Shown here piece after piece: positions 1-8,889 of a stretch of DNA of 45,195 bases (its first letter is position 1; the number at the start of each line of letters is the position of its first letter). The stretch is from assembly GCA_946478845.1 (NCBI GenBank), contig CAMLDI010000022.1, forward strand, positions 1-45,195. The letters run 5' to 3'. Under the pieces are notes generated by a model. The model did not search any database and was not told the origin of the DNA. It worked only from the letters and a program-made list of their open reading frames with translations. A program made the translations under genes and the position numbers. The DNA comes from an uncultured Paenibacillaceae bacterium. Its GTDB lineage: Bacteria; Bacillota; Bacilli; Aneurinibacillales; Aneurinibacillaceae.

Positions 1-698
1 GGGATAATGTGAATGTGTGGATTATCTTACAAGGGCTCTGGGAAAATTGGGTTACTATGCATTTTTTATCAGCAGTTAAGCCAGGGATGACAGTGTTAGA
101 TGTTGGCGCCCATTGTGGGTATTTTTCATTATTAGCGGCAAAACAAGTAGGCCCTACGGGGAAAGTCCATTCTTTTGAACCTAATCCCTTTTATCACTAT
201 AACTTTTTGCGTAGCATGTCATTAAATGGCTATTCTTATGTCAAACTAAACAAAGTTGCCTTAGCTAGCCAAAAAGGTACAATGCAACTGTTGCAGTTTG
301 GTAAAGAAGGAGAAGCAGGGCCTAGCATTAGTCCCTTTGGTGTAAACTTCCCCCACGATTATCATGAATATACAGCTGAAACCGATAAATTAGTAGATTT
401 GTTGCCTGATAAAAAAGTAGATGTTATAAAAATTGATATTGATGGCGGAGAGCCATATATTATGGATAGTTTATTTGAAATCATTGACTCTAATCCATCC
501 TTAACTATTTTTTTAGAGTACTTGCCTATTTTATGGAAGGATCAGGATCCTATGAGTATTCTCCAACGTTTTGCTGCTAGAGGGTTTCAATTTAAAATTA
601 TAAAAACTGATGGTGGTTTAGTTCCTACTACAATTCATGCACTGGCAAATTATAAGGAGCCCTTTCATCTTGACCTAATATTGCAGAGAAATGTGTGA
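1..698 (+). CDS. FkbM-family SAM-dependent methyltransferase, 5' end outside window
   Basis: The reading frame is open to the left edge. The codons before the GTG at position 9 (Asp-Asn) still match the third methyltransferase of this cluster, so the GTG is internal and the gene begins upstream of the window. What is visible is a class I methyltransferase core: motif I (LDVGAHCGYFSLLA), the acidic SFEPNP segment that holds the SAM ribose, and the FkbM-type DVIKIDIDGGEP motif. By eye about half of the aligned residues are identical to the gene at 1506-2333, so the two look like duplicates. FkbM enzymes O-methylate sugars or polyketides. With glycosyltransferases next door, methylation of a surface or spore glycan is the likely role, but the substrate is inferred. 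Confidence 0.85.
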   Translation, partial: DNVNVWIILQGLWENWVTMHFLSAVKPGMTVLDVGAHCGYFSLLAAKQVGPTGKVHSFEPNPFYHYNFLRSMSLNGYSYVKLNKVALASQKGTMQLLQFGKEGEAGPSISPFGVNFPHDYHEYTAETDKLVDLLPDKKVDVIKIDIDGGEPYIMDSLFEIIDSNPSLTIFLEYLPILWKDQDPMSILQRFAARGFQFKIIKTDGGLVPTTIHALANYKEPFHLDLILQRNV

Positions 699-724
699 GT
701 ATAAGTTATTAATAAGGTGATTAA

Positions 725-1537
725 ATGAAAACCGTAAATGTAAAGTTACCCTTTGATGAAAAGAGTTTTTTAATTAATGGCAATGAGAATGATGTTAGTA
801 TCTTACTTGCAATAGAATTCTGCAATAATTATTATGAACCCCATATAATGAATCTACTTAAAAAAATTATTCGGTCAGACTCCCTTTGTATTGATATAGG
901 GGCAAATATTGGGATTATTTCTCTTGTACTGGGGCATTTATCTCCCGGTGGCAAGGTTTATTCCTTTGAACCTTCAATGGAAAATCATTCCTATCTTATG
1001 CAAAACATCAAACAAAGCGGGTTATGCAATATAGAGCCCATTAAATTAGGGATTTATGATGAAAATAAACAAGTTAAATTCACACACATTAACGAAGGCA
1101 GTGGTTGGTCTTTTGTTGATACAGTGAATCGTAAAGCAGAAGTTAAAGATATTATTAATTTAATTCCAGTCCATCATAGTGTCCATGAAATTATCAATTG
1201 TATAAAGTTGGATGATTGGATGAATGTGAAACAATTGAATAAATTAGATTTTATAAAAATAGATGTGGAAGGTGCTGAAGTTAAAGCATTAACTGGTGCA
1301 GTTGAAACAATGACACGGTTTCGCCCTGATTTAGTGATTGAAATCAATCCCCATACTTTGGAAAAGATCTTCGGAGAAAAGACGGAAAATCTCTATTTAT
1401 TATTAAAAGATTTGTATACAAAAATCTATTGTATTCATATTGATAATTCCTTGACGGAAATACATGATTTTTCCCACTTGTTAGAAGTCTTGGCAAAAGG
1501 TCGGGGTGTGGAAGAATTTTATTGTACGATTAATTAA
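725..1537 (+). CDS. FkbM-family SAM-dependent methyltransferase
   Basis: This is a 270-residue class I methyltransferase. It shows the SAM-binding segment CIDIGANIGIISLVLG near residue 55, the acidic YSFEPS segment, and the FkbM signature DFIKIDVEGAEVKAL near residue 178. It is clearly more divergent than the two flanking copies, which resemble each other. It starts at ATG 725 with an AAGGTG ribosome binding site, 26 bases after the preceding stop. Its end overlaps the next gene by 32 bases, so the three are probably co-transcribed. The family assignment is secure. The acceptor is unknown but is probably a sugar of a glycan assembled by neighbouring enzymes. Confidence 0.85.
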   Translation: MKTVNVKLPFDEKSFLINGNENDVSILLAIEFCNNYYEPHIMNLLKKIIRSDSLCIDIGANIGIISLVLGHLSPGGKVYSFEPSMENHSYLMQNIKQSGLCNIEPIKLGIYDENKQVKFTHINEGSGWSFVDTVNRKAEVKDIINLIPVHHSVHEIINCIKLDDWMNVKQLNKLDFIKIDVEGAEVKALTGAVETMTRFRPDLVIEINPHTLEKIFGEKTENLYLLLKDLYTKIYCIHIDNSLTEIHDFSHLLEVLAKGRGVEEFYCTIN

Positions 1538-2333
1538 GAAAGTAGGAGTTAATTTGTCGGGAGAATATGTTGTTCTTGGCAATCAAACGATTTTGAAAAA
1601 ACTTTTGGCAGGTCCATATATTTTTTTAGATACAAGAGATAACGTTAATGTAGTCATTGGATTACATGGAATGTGGGAACCATGGGTGACAAAACAGTTT
1701 ATGACTGTTGTTAAACCTGGGATGACTGTCTTAGATATTGGAGCTCACTGTGGGTATTTTTCCCTTTTGGCAGGGCTATTGGTTGGTTTTCATGGGAAGG
1801 TTTATTCCTTTGAGCCCAATCCTTATTATCATTATAATTTTTTACGAAGTATGGCGTTAAATGCATATAACCATGTAACACTTCATAAAGTGGCACTTTC
1901 TAAGGAAAAAGGAAAAATGGAAATTATGCAGTGTAGTGAAGAAGGGGTTGATGGACCTAGCATTTCTCCCTTCGGTATAGGCTTTGCCCATAAGAATCAT
2001 CGAATTACAGTAGACACAGGAAATCTTTTAGATTATTTGCCCAGCTTAAAAGTGGATGTGATTAAGATCGATGTAGATGGTGGTGAACCATTCATTATGG
2101 ATAGTATCATTGAAATTGTAAAACATAATCCTGGAATAAAAATTTTTATGGAATACTTGCCATCCATTTGGGGAGGACACGACCCCTATCCTTTTCTAAA
2201 AAAGTTAGCTGATCAAGGAATGGGCTTTCATATTTTACAATGGGATGGAAAAGTAGTTCCTACTAGTGTAGATTACCTATCTAATTACAAAGAGCCAATT
2301 ATGCATTTAGATTTATTCCTAGAAAGAAAATAG
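1506..2333 (+). CDS. FkbM-family SAM-dependent methyltransferase
   Basis: This 275-residue protein is the third methyltransferase in the row and a close paralogue of the first. It shares GAHCGYFSLLAG, YSFEPNP and DVIKIDVDGGEPFIMDS with that copy. GTG 1506 has an AAAGG five bases upstream and overlaps the preceding gene. TTG 1554, with AGGAG five bases upstream, is an alternative start giving 259 residues and no overlap. The gene ends just before a strong bidirectional hairpin shared with the convergent operon. The role is inferred as O-methylation of a glycan sugar. Confidence 0.85.
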   Translation: MWKNFIVRLIKKVGVNLSGEYVVLGNQTILKKLLAGPYIFLDTRDNVNVVIGLHGMWEPWVTKQFMTVVKPGMTVLDIGAHCGYFSLLAGLLVGFHGKVYSFEPNPYYHYNFLRSMALNAYNHVTLHKVALSKEKGKMEIMQCSEEGVDGPSISPFGIGFAHKNHRITVDTGNLLDYLPSLKVDVIKIDVDGGEPFIMDSIIEIVKHNPGIKIFMEYLPSIWGGHDPYPFLKKLADQGMGFHILQWDGKVVPTSVDYLSNYKEPIMHLDLFLERK

Positions 2334-2343
2334 GAATATAAAA

Positions 2344-2379
2344 AAGGAAGGGTTTCAAAAGATGGACCCTTCCTTTTTT
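2344..2379. terminator. Bidirectional rho-independent terminator between convergent operons
   Basis: A perfect 10-bp stem (AAGGAAGGGT with ACCCTTCCTT) and a 12-base loop are followed by a T run on the plus strand and preceded by five A residues, which act as a T run for the minus strand. It lies 10 bases after the last FkbM gene and 7 bases before the stop of the convergent methyltransferase gene, so it can serve both. Confidence 0.85.
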
Positions 2380-2385
2380 ATTTAT

Positions 2386-3501
2386 TTAATCCTCTTCTAC
2401 TTTACGAAGAGACAACTGAGGTATACGAAAAGATGCATTTGGATTAGGTTCATGGACATACAACCTAATTTCAACATCTTCTTGAGGGGTTGGAAAGTGT
2501 ATTATTTCTTCTATTGTGAGAGAATTATTAAATTTTTTATGCCATAGGATATTTACACCCTTATTTGAACTTATATTTAATAAATATTCAGTATCACCTT
2601 TTGTTTCAATGTTACAGGTAAAAAGATATAGGCCAGCTTTGTAATTAAGATATGGACCATAAAACAGGTAACCTGATTGCTTACACGTAATCCATCCATC
2701 TAAATCAAAAAGTTCAACAAAAGTAAAGGGAGGGTAGTTAAAATAGAGATTTCCTATTAACAATCTTGAATAGTATTTAAGGGGTTGAGGGGGTTTTTTC
2801 TCCAGTTGGATTACTGCGATCCCATTTGCAAAAGGAAAGGGGGAATTAAAATCGGTTTTTTTTAAATCGTCTTGTTCACATTGTTCCCAGATTTGGTTTG
2901 GATTAAGAGGTGTAGTTTCCATGTCTATTTTGCGAAAATAAACAGTTGATAGTGCATGTTTAGGCAAACCATATTTCGTTAGTAATAACTCTAAATAGTC
3001 GCTGCTAAATTGTACAAGCCAATGTTCATCTTTTAATTTTCCAAATGGAACGGTGATTAACCCTTTCCCATTTTCTTTAAGTAAGTGGAAAATTTTCATT
3101 AACCCTTTTAATGGTAATTCTAAATCCCGAGATTGTTTACATTCTTCACCATAAATATTGAAAGGATCCATCCCTTGCCCAATATGTTCAATAGTTGATA
3201 TGGAAATGATGGCATCATATTTTTCATCAGGATTAAAATCCATTAAATCTATATTCATAATCCCTTCGCCTACTTCAAATTTATCTAAAATGTCTCTTTT
3301 TACAATGGAATTTTCATATTGACTTAACACATTACCTACTTCAAGAATTCTCTTTGAGTGATTCTCTTGCAGAAATTGTAAACCAATAGGGACTTCAATA
3401 GTCCTTTCTGCCACATTATTTTCTGGTGTTCGAAAATAATGTAAGGTTTTATTATTAAAATCAAAGGTTGATGAATAGGAAAAGTTCGAATGAAGGCCCA
3501 T
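2386..3501 (-). CDS. Class I SAM-dependent methyltransferase with C-terminal beta-rich domain
   Basis: This is a 371-residue protein. Residues about 45-200 look like a methyltransferase core: the motif I-like ILEVGNVLSQY, the acidic NIDLMDF, and a post-motif segment DAIISISTIEHIGQG typical of type-11/type-12 methyltransferases. The glycines of motif I are fewer than usual. Residues about 240-371 are strand-rich with many aromatic residues, suggesting a beta-sandwich carbohydrate-binding or accessory domain. The start is ATG 3501 with a good GGAGGAGG upstream. It is the last gene of a minus-strand operon after two glycosyltransferases, which supports glycan modification. The substrate is unknown. 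Confidence 0.7.
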   Translation of the reverse strand: MGLHSNFSYSSTFDFNNKTLHYFRTPENNVAERTIEVPIGLQFLQENHSKRILEVGNVLSQYENSIVKRDILDKFEVGEGIMNIDLMDFNPDEKYDAIISISTIEHIGQGMDPFNIYGEECKQSRDLELPLKGLMKIFHLLKENGKGLITVPFGKLKDEHWLVQFSSDYLELLLTKYGLPKHALSTVYFRKIDMETTPLNPNQIWEQCEQDDLKKTDFNSPFPFANGIAVIQLEKKPPQPLKYYSRLLIGNLYFNYPPFTFVELFDLDGWITCKQSGYLFYGPYLNYKAGLYLFTCNIETKGDTEYLLNISSNKGVNILWHKKFNNSLTIEEIIHFPTPQEDVEIRLYVHEPNPNASFRIPQLSLRKVEED

Positions 3502-3538
3502 ATTCCTCCTCCTTTTCTATTTCTTTTTTAGTAAAAAC

Positions 3539-4663
3539 CTAAAATAAGAGCCGAACTCTCACTTTCTCTAGAACTTTATCTATGGAAAAGTAATTCTTAA
3601 TATCTAATTTTGCTTGATTTGAAATGGCATCTCTTTTGAGTTTGTTTGTGTAAACCTCCCTTAAAATGTTTCTAACATTTTCTTCTTCGACCTTCGGCCA
3701 TTTATGGCCTAAATATAAATCCCTTCTTGTCTCTTGCAAAACGGGATGAACAGGTTCTAATTCAGTTTCTGCTTTTATCAAAAAGGCATTACCAGGATTC
3801 ATAAATTCAGTCCCTCCACCCCAATCGATGGAGATCACTGGTTTACCCATGGACATCATTTCCATTTGAGGCAAACCCCATCCACATGCCCTGTCTGTGG
3901 ATACATAACAGGTACTGCTTGCATACAAGGATAATAATTGTTTTCTGCTAAATGTTTCGAGATAAATATGGATGTGGGGATTATTACGTTTGTTAGGAAT
4001 ATAGGATTGAATTTCTTTTTTCACATTATAGAAACGATTCCATTGATATATTTTTAAGACGAGTGATACATCATCTTTGTCAGTAAACTCTTTACAATAG
4101 CTTTTTATTAATAAATCTAGGCCTTTTCGATAATCAAACCCTAATGTATAAAGAAAAATAAAGGATTTAGTATCCTTCGGGAAGGGAAAAGGAGCAAATC
4201 CCTTATTATATGCTTCTATTTCAATAGGATATGGGATTACCTTTATTTTTTGTGGATTCACCCCTGATGCGGTGAAGGTATGATAATTAAAATGACTGGG
4301 TACCCAGATTTCATCCATTTGATTACATAGAGGAACCCATTGGGGCGGTAATCGATCCGTTTCAAAAAGTGTGATTCCAATTCTTTTACGAAAGGGAAGG
4401 TTTCTATATAAATCAAATTTATCTGGAATACTATTTATAATTAAAATAGGGTTATTACCCAATTCAGTATAGGGACGATTTACTACCTTTAATAAATCTA
4501 GTTCCTCTTTTCCTATTTCTTGATGGGTTACACCGATATCAACAAGAGTAATGGGAAGATTGCATTTTTTTAGAACACGTAAGTAATTACGTGAAACATT
4601 CCCGTATCCTCCTAAATCAGACACATGCCCTACCCATACAATTCCAGTAGGTATCCTCAACAC
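3539..4663 (-). CDS. GT-B glycosyltransferase (family 4 type)
   Basis: This 374-residue protein has the layout of a retaining GT-B glycosyltransferase. An N-terminal Rossmann half begins with GIVWVGHVSDLGGYGNVSR. The C-terminal half has a FLYTLGFDYRKGLDLLI strand-helix, then EMMSMGKPVISIDWGGGTEFM, the E-x7-E-like donor-binding loop of GT4 enzymes. Translation begins at GTG 4663, about 11 bases after AAGGAG. The gene lies 15 bases downstream of the preceding glycosyltransferase, so the two are co-transcribed. It probably transfers a nucleotide-activated sugar to a growing glycan or glycoprotein in the cytoplasm. Donor and acceptor cannot be read from the sequence. Confidence 0.85.
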   Translation of the reverse strand: MLRIPTGIVWVGHVSDLGGYGNVSRNYLRVLKKCNLPITLVDIGVTHQEIGKEELDLLKVVNRPYTELGNNPILIINSIPDKFDLYRNLPFRKRIGITLFETDRLPPQWVPLCNQMDEIWVPSHFNYHTFTASGVNPQKIKVIPYPIEIEAYNKGFAPFPFPKDTKSFIFLYTLGFDYRKGLDLLIKSYCKEFTDKDDVSLVLKIYQWNRFYNVKKEIQSYIPNKRNNPHIHIYLETFSRKQLLSLYASSTCYVSTDRACGWGLPQMEMMSMGKPVISIDWGGGTEFMNPGNAFLIKAETELEPVHPVLQETRRDLYLGHKWPKVEEENVRNILREVYTNKLKRDAISNQAKLDIKNYFSIDKVLEKVRVRLLF

Positions 4664-4678
4664 TTTGGGTTCAGCTCC

Positions 4679-5770
4679 TTAATCTGAAGGGGAATCTAAG
4701 GTATTGTAACCTCGTAATACTTTTCTCCCAACTTTTTCCCATGTAAAATTAGCCACGTGTTGTAAACCCTTCTTTTTATATTCTTTTTTTATTGAGGGGG
4801 TTTCTAACATGTACTTTAAGCCATTGGTGATTTCATCTAAACTAAAGGGGTTAACATGGTAGGCGGCATGACCAGTAATTTCACCGAGAGAGGAAGTATT
4901 CGAGGTTAAAACAGGTGTACCGCAGGCCATTGCTTCTAAAATTGGCAATCCAAATCCTTCATAAAGTGAAGGAAAGGCAAATAGTTCTGCAGATTGGTAT
5001 AAAGTGATTAAATCATCATCCGGAATATAACCTGTAATGCTAACATCGTTGGATATACCCAGGTTTTTTGCGATGTTCATTACTAATTGCTTAGCTTCAT
5101 CAACTATAAAAGATACAATAACCAATTGATATTTATGATGAAGGGTTTTATTTACCAGCGAAAATGCCTGAATAAGTCGAAATAGATTTTTTCGAAATTC
5201 ATTGTTTCCAATAAAAAGTATGTAGGGCCTGTTAATTTGATAACGTGCTAATACTTGAGGGAATGCATGGGGTGTGGTGTTCATAAAGCTTTCTTCAATT
5301 CCTCCATAAATCACATGGATTTTTTTGGGATCCATGCTTGCATAGGAGATTGCATCATTTTTCGTGGTTTGGGATATTGAAAAAATGATTTCGCTATTTT
5401 TTATAAAATTTAATATATGATAATAAAAATCTGCATATTTAGTTAAATAAATTTGATGAAAAATCAAGGGAATCACATCATACAAAACGGTAGCGACTTG
5501 TGTGGAACCAAACCAATCCCGTTCCAATTTAATAAAGGGAAAATATTCAAAGGGACTTACCATATGAAATAAGTCAATGGAATTTTGCTTCAGAAATTGT
5601 TGCAGATGGATTTTATATTTTTCTTCCCCATTTAAATCGGGATAAAAAAAGAAAAAAGAATGATGGCTATTTAATTTTATAATAGATTGAATCATATTGT
5701 GGCAGTAGCGACCGATTCCTCTAACCATTGAACCGGATTTCATAAATTGCATATCAAAGGCAATGTTCAT
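4679..5770 (-). CDS. GT-B glycosyltransferase (family 4)
   Basis: This 363-residue family-4 glycosyltransferase is the first gene of the minus-strand glycan operon. The N-terminal domain contains the glycine-rich MVRGIGRYCHNM. The C-terminal domain has YILFIGNNEFRKNLFRLI and the hallmark LYEGFGLPILEAMACGTPVL, with the two glutamates that hold the sugar-nucleotide donor. ATG 5770 follows AAGGAGAAGGAG. The sequence resembles mannosyl- or rhamnosyl-type transferases of cell-surface polysaccharide clusters, but the sugar is not determined. Confidence 0.9.
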   Translation of the reverse strand: MNIAFDMQFMKSGSMVRGIGRYCHNMIQSIIKLNSHHSFFFFYPDLNGEEKYKIHLQQFLKQNSIDLFHMVSPFEYFPFIKLERDWFGSTQVATVLYDVIPLIFHQIYLTKYADFYYHILNFIKNSEIIFSISQTTKNDAISYASMDPKKIHVIYGGIEESFMNTTPHAFPQVLARYQINRPYILFIGNNEFRKNLFRLIQAFSLVNKTLHHKYQLVIVSFIVDEAKQLVMNIAKNLGISNDVSITGYIPDDDLITLYQSAELFAFPSLYEGFGLPILEAMACGTPVLTSNTSSLGEITGHAAYHVNPFSLDEITNGLKYMLETPSIKKEYKKKGLQHVANFTWEKVGRKVLRGYNTLDSPSD

Positions 5771-5828
5771 GTTTCTCCTTCTCCTTATTTATTATGTAAG
5801 AATTTTTTTCTTCCAATTAGTGTATGTC

Positions 5829-6767
5829 TTATTCTTTAAAGGGTTCGTTTGGAAAGAACTTTGTTGCCATCCAGGCTATTTGTTTTGTAAATGGAATGGC
5901 TAGCAGAGAACATAAGACATTAAAAAAAGTTTGGATGTGGGCAATTTGTTGGTCCGGTTGGTTTGCTAAGAAAGGAACTGCCTGAGCCATTACATGAATA
6001 AAAGGATAGAAAAGAAGGACGCCTACTACATTCAGAAAGACATGGATCCAGGCTACTTGTTTGGCTGCCACATTAGCTCCAACAGCAGCCATGACGGCAG
6101 AGATACATGTTCCAACATTGCTGCCCAGAATGATGGCGATTGCTGTTGTTAAAGGGAAAAGATTCTCATTCATAAATCCCATGGTTAAGGCAGTAACTCC
6201 GGAACTGCTATGGATGAGAGCGGTAAGGCCAGTCCCAAGCAATAAGCCATAAACTAGATGCTCAGAGAGATGGGGGATGATATTGGTAAAGAAAGAGGTT
6301 TGTTGGAGAGGTATTGCGATGGATTGCATTACATTCATAGCGATTAGAATACAGCCAAACCCTGTAATAGACAAACCGGAAAAACGAATAAGTTTTTTTG
6401 GAATTAACAAAAGAATACAGCCCATAATGAATAGGGGGAAGGCAAGTTTCCCTATATTAATAGCAATAAGTTGGGTGGTAAAGGTTGTCCCAATATTCGC
6501 TCCAAGAATGATGCCAATGGTTTGGCGGAAAGAAAGAAGTTGTGTATGGGTTAACCCAATAGTAATCACAGAAACTGCGCTACTGCTTTGTAGTAGGGCA
6601 GTAAATATTGTTCCAGTCACCATTCCACGAAAAGGGGTTCGGGTAAATCGTACTAATTGCTGTTTTAATCGGTCACCAGCTAGGGTATACAGTCCGGTTT
6701 GCATCACCTTCATCCCACCGAGAAATAAAATAATTCCCAGGGTAAGAGAAAATAAAATATGGAACAT
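5829..6767 (-). CDS. yqeW: Na/Pi-cotransporter family membrane protein
   Basis: This 312-residue integral membrane protein has the two inverted Na/Pi-cotransporter repeats, each carrying a serine signature: LLQSSSAVSVITIG in the first half and LIHSSSGVTALTMG in the second, each followed by an ILGANIGTT or ILGSNVGTC loop. About eight hydrophobic segments are visible. The length matches the single-module bacterial type (B. subtilis YqeW, about 307 residues) and lacks the C-terminal PhoU domain of longer homologues. In B. subtilis yqeW also lies close to rpsU, which supports the symbol. Phosphate or another anion is the likely cargo. Transport itself is inferred from the family. Confidence 0.9.
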   Translation of the reverse strand: MFHILFSLTLGIILFLGGMKVMQTGLYTLAGDRLKQQLVRFTRTPFRGMVTGTIFTALLQSSSAVSVITIGLTHTQLLSFRQTIGIILGANIGTTFTTQLIAINIGKLAFPLFIMGCILLLIPKKLIRFSGLSITGFGCILIAMNVMQSIAIPLQQTSFFTNIIPHLSEHLVYGLLLGTGLTALIHSSSGVTALTMGFMNENLFPLTTAIAIILGSNVGTCISAVMAAVGANVAAKQVAWIHVFLNVVGVLLFYPFIHVMAQAVPFLANQPDQQIAHIQTFFNVLCSLLAIPFTKQIAWMATKFFPNEPFKE

Positions 6768-6816
6768 AAGCCAGTCCCCCTTTTTCTCTTATAAAAATAT
6801 GCATGAAGACAAAAGA

Positions 6817-6846
6817 AATGACTGCCCTTTTTTTAAGGCAGTCATT
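6817..6846 (-). terminator. Terminator of the DUF2202 gene
   Basis: A perfect 10-bp stem (AATGACTGCC with GGCAGTCATT) and a 10-base loop lie 18 bases past the stop of the ferritin-like gene. On the minus strand the stem is followed by a short T-rich tract (TCTTTTG). Confidence 0.7.
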
Positions 6847-6863
6847 GAAAAAAAGAATAAATT

Positions 6864-7436
6864 TTATTGATACATATTTAATTTGTTTTGGAATGCATTT
6901 AAGTGATTATAAGAAGCGGCTTTTAAATTTTCAAAAACATTTCTTACATCAGTAGGAAGATTTTGTTTTAAGAAATGATCATACATAGCGATATTATTGA
7001 TTTCAGCTTGCACACTAATTTCACAGGCTTGTTTTATACTGTCAGGGACAACCACGTGTGCTGTAGATTCATCGGCTGGAACTGCCCATCCTCTAGAGGT
7101 ATATAAGGGAATTATGGCTTGAATGTGACGCTCTTCGGATAGAATAATATTGGAAAAAGGTTTTACTGGACCAAACTTCTCGATAATTTTCTCATATTCA
7201 GCTCTGGCATTATATTCATCTTCAAGGGCATAATACAGCATTTGATCTAATGTTGGATGTTCAATTGCTAAAGATGGGTGATTTGCTGTATAGGTTGTTG
7301 TGGTAGAAGTAGATGTTTCTGATGTTGTCCCTGTTTGTCCATATCTATGTTGTCCTTGAGCGGATGCACTTAATGGGCCAGTACCAAGAATAAGTAAAGA
7401 ACCCATTACAATAAGACTAGCTTTCATTTTTTTCAT
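6864..7436 (-). CDS. Secreted ferritin-like DUF2202 protein
   Basis: This 190-residue protein has a Sec signal peptide (Lys-rich start, hydrophobic core, probable Ala-Ser-Ala cleavage around residue 26), then a Ser/Thr-rich linker to about residue 50. After that comes a four-helix ferritin-like domain with the expected carboxylate/histidine ligands: Glu72/Glu74 in ALEDEYNARAEYEKI, Glu101-Glu102-His104 in SEERHIQ, Glu145 in the third helix and His178 in the fourth. DUF2202 proteins have this fold. A di-metal (iron) site in the cell envelope is plausible, but the biochemical role is not established. A CsoR/CstR-like half-palindrome lies 44 bases before the start codon. Confidence 0.85.
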   Translation of the reverse strand: MKKMKASLIVMGSLLILGTGPLSASAQGQHRYGQTGTTSETSTSTTTTYTANHPSLAIEHPTLDQMLYYALEDEYNARAEYEKIIEKFGPVKPFSNIILSEERHIQAIIPLYTSRGWAVPADESTAHVVVPDSIKQACEISVQAEINNIAMYDHFLKQNLPTDVRNVFENLKAASYNHLNAFQNKLNMYQ

Positions 7437-7479
7437 ACTATCTATCCCCTTTAAGACGTAGTGTTATCCTTTAAGAAAT

Positions 7480-7495
7480 ATACTACCAGGGGTAT
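7480..7495. promoter_or_regulatory. CsoR/CstR-like operator candidate upstream of DUF2202 gene
   Basis: The 16-mer ATACTACCAGGGGTAT matches 13 of 16 positions of the palindrome found in the CoADR-rhodanese promoter (8898-8913). One half is intact (AGGGGTAT) and the other is degenerate. On the minus strand a TATATT-like -10 overlaps its downstream edge. It is a candidate second site of the same regulator, supported only by similarity. Confidence 0.35.
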
Positions 7496-7666
7496 GTGTG
7501 GTTTTAACGTAAATTAAGTGAAATATTATTCATAAATTGATCTATATTTCTTAATTGAATCAAGTTTAATCTAATAGCAAATAAATAGTCAGAAAACCCT
7601 ATTACAATCAAGGAGTTATCTATAGTAAAATAAAGAAACATATTTTTGTATAAGGCAGGGAAAATC

Positions 7667-8884
7667 ATGGAAGGTAAGGCAAAACATATCGCAGGAATCT
7701 CATTGGCAATCATGGGGGCAGGTTTTATTACTACCCTTCCTTTTCAAGATACAACATGGGGTAAAATACTTCAGGCAGGATTTGAGGCCGGATTAGTAGG
7801 TGGATTAGCGGACTGGTTTGCCGTAACAGCTTTGTTCCGACATCCTCTAGGAATTCCGATTCCTCATACTGCCCTTCTTCCGAAAAATCGGGAACGGGTA
7901 ACACAAGCATTAATACATACCCTAGAAAAAGACTGGTTGAATAAAGAAAGTATTGAGAGAGAAATTTCTTCAATGTGTATAAGCTGTAAACTTATTGAAC
8001 TTGCAGAAAAAGAAATCGCTTCTGAGGAGTTTCCAAATACCCTTCGCCGTATTCAAAAAGAAGTGATGGAGCACATTGAAATAGAAAAAATAGCAGGTTT
8101 TATAGAAAGAAAAATAAAAGACTATATCCAAGAAGTAGACTTAAAGCCTTATATTCCACGTCTGGCAGAGATCGTTGTACAAAAGGAATATGATGCAATT
8201 GCTTTGGACTATACATTGGAAAAAGTAGCCCATTGGGTGTTGAAAAGGGAAAATAGAAATCGTATGGGGAAATTAGCCTTGGATCTTCTAGATCGGGTAG
8301 AAGTTGAAGGGTTTATGGGGTTTGCGCTCCGTTCTTTTACAGGATTTGCGGATGCAGACAAAGTCGGAAAGATGATACAAGAAATGCTCCTTAATGGGAC
8401 AAGCCAACTGCGCAAACCTGAGAATTCTCTTCGCTTGCAGATTCTAGTTGCTATACGAAATCGCCTTTTACATCTTGCAGAAGAGCCTGGCCTTCTGCAA
8501 GAAATAGATTCATTAAAAGGGAAACTGATTGAAGATTGGAAAGGCCAGGAACAAATTGGCGGGATGATCATACAAACCCTGGAAAATTCCACGGAATATA
8601 TAGGGCCTTTTTTGCAAACTTTTCTGCAAAGATTAAAAGAAGATCAAAAGAAACAAAGTGAATTGGAAAACTGGATTCAACAGCGTATTTTTAAAATCGT
8701 TGAGAACAATCATGACAAAATAGGGCAATTGGTTAAGAAAAATTTAGATAAACTTGATAATGAGACCCTTATTGTGATGATGGAAGATAAAATTGGAAAG
8801 GACTTACAGTGGATTCGGGTAAATGGTGCGGTTTGCGGCTTTTTAATCGGTCTTGGTTTGGTCGGAATTAAATTGTTTATATAA
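7667..8884 (+). CDS. DUF445 family membrane protein
   Basis: This 405-residue DUF445 protein is related to B. subtilis YheB. It begins with a hydrophobic segment (residues about 7-25) followed by the family hallmark: a glycine-rich GFEAGLVGGLADWFAVTALFRHPLG stretch split across residues about 39-63. A long amphipathic, charged central region follows, and a C-terminal membrane segment ends the protein (about residues 385-405). ATG 7667 is preferred over TTG 7646 because AAGGCAGGG lies just upstream of it. The gene stands alone between a minus-strand gene and the CoADR promoter. The family is of unknown function. Confidence 0.85.
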   Translation: MEGKAKHIAGISLAIMGAGFITTLPFQDTTWGKILQAGFEAGLVGGLADWFAVTALFRHPLGIPIPHTALLPKNRERVTQALIHTLEKDWLNKESIEREISSMCISCKLIELAEKEIASEEFPNTLRRIQKEVMEHIEIEKIAGFIERKIKDYIQEVDLKPYIPRLAEIVVQKEYDAIALDYTLEKVAHWVLKRENRNRMGKLALDLLDRVEVEGFMGFALRSFTGFADADKVGKMIQEMLLNGTSQLRKPENSLRLQILVAIRNRLLHLAEEPGLLQEIDSLKGKLIEDWKGQEQIGGMIIQTLENSTEYIGPFLQTFLQRLKEDQKKQSELENWIQQRIFKIVENNHDKIGQLVKKNLDKLDNETLIVMMEDKIGKDLQWIRVNGAVCGFLIGLGLVGIKLFI

Positions 8885-8889
8885 TAATA

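Noticed and set aside
6277..6870. A 197-codon plus-strand ORF opposite yqeW and its terminator.
   Set aside because: It is antisense to a clear membrane-protein gene, has no ribosome binding site or recognisable domain, and mirrors the coding bias of yqeW.
7646..7666. TTG 7646 as the DUF445 start.
   Set aside because: ATG 7667 has a well-spaced AAGGCAGGG, while the TTG lacks a ribosome binding site.
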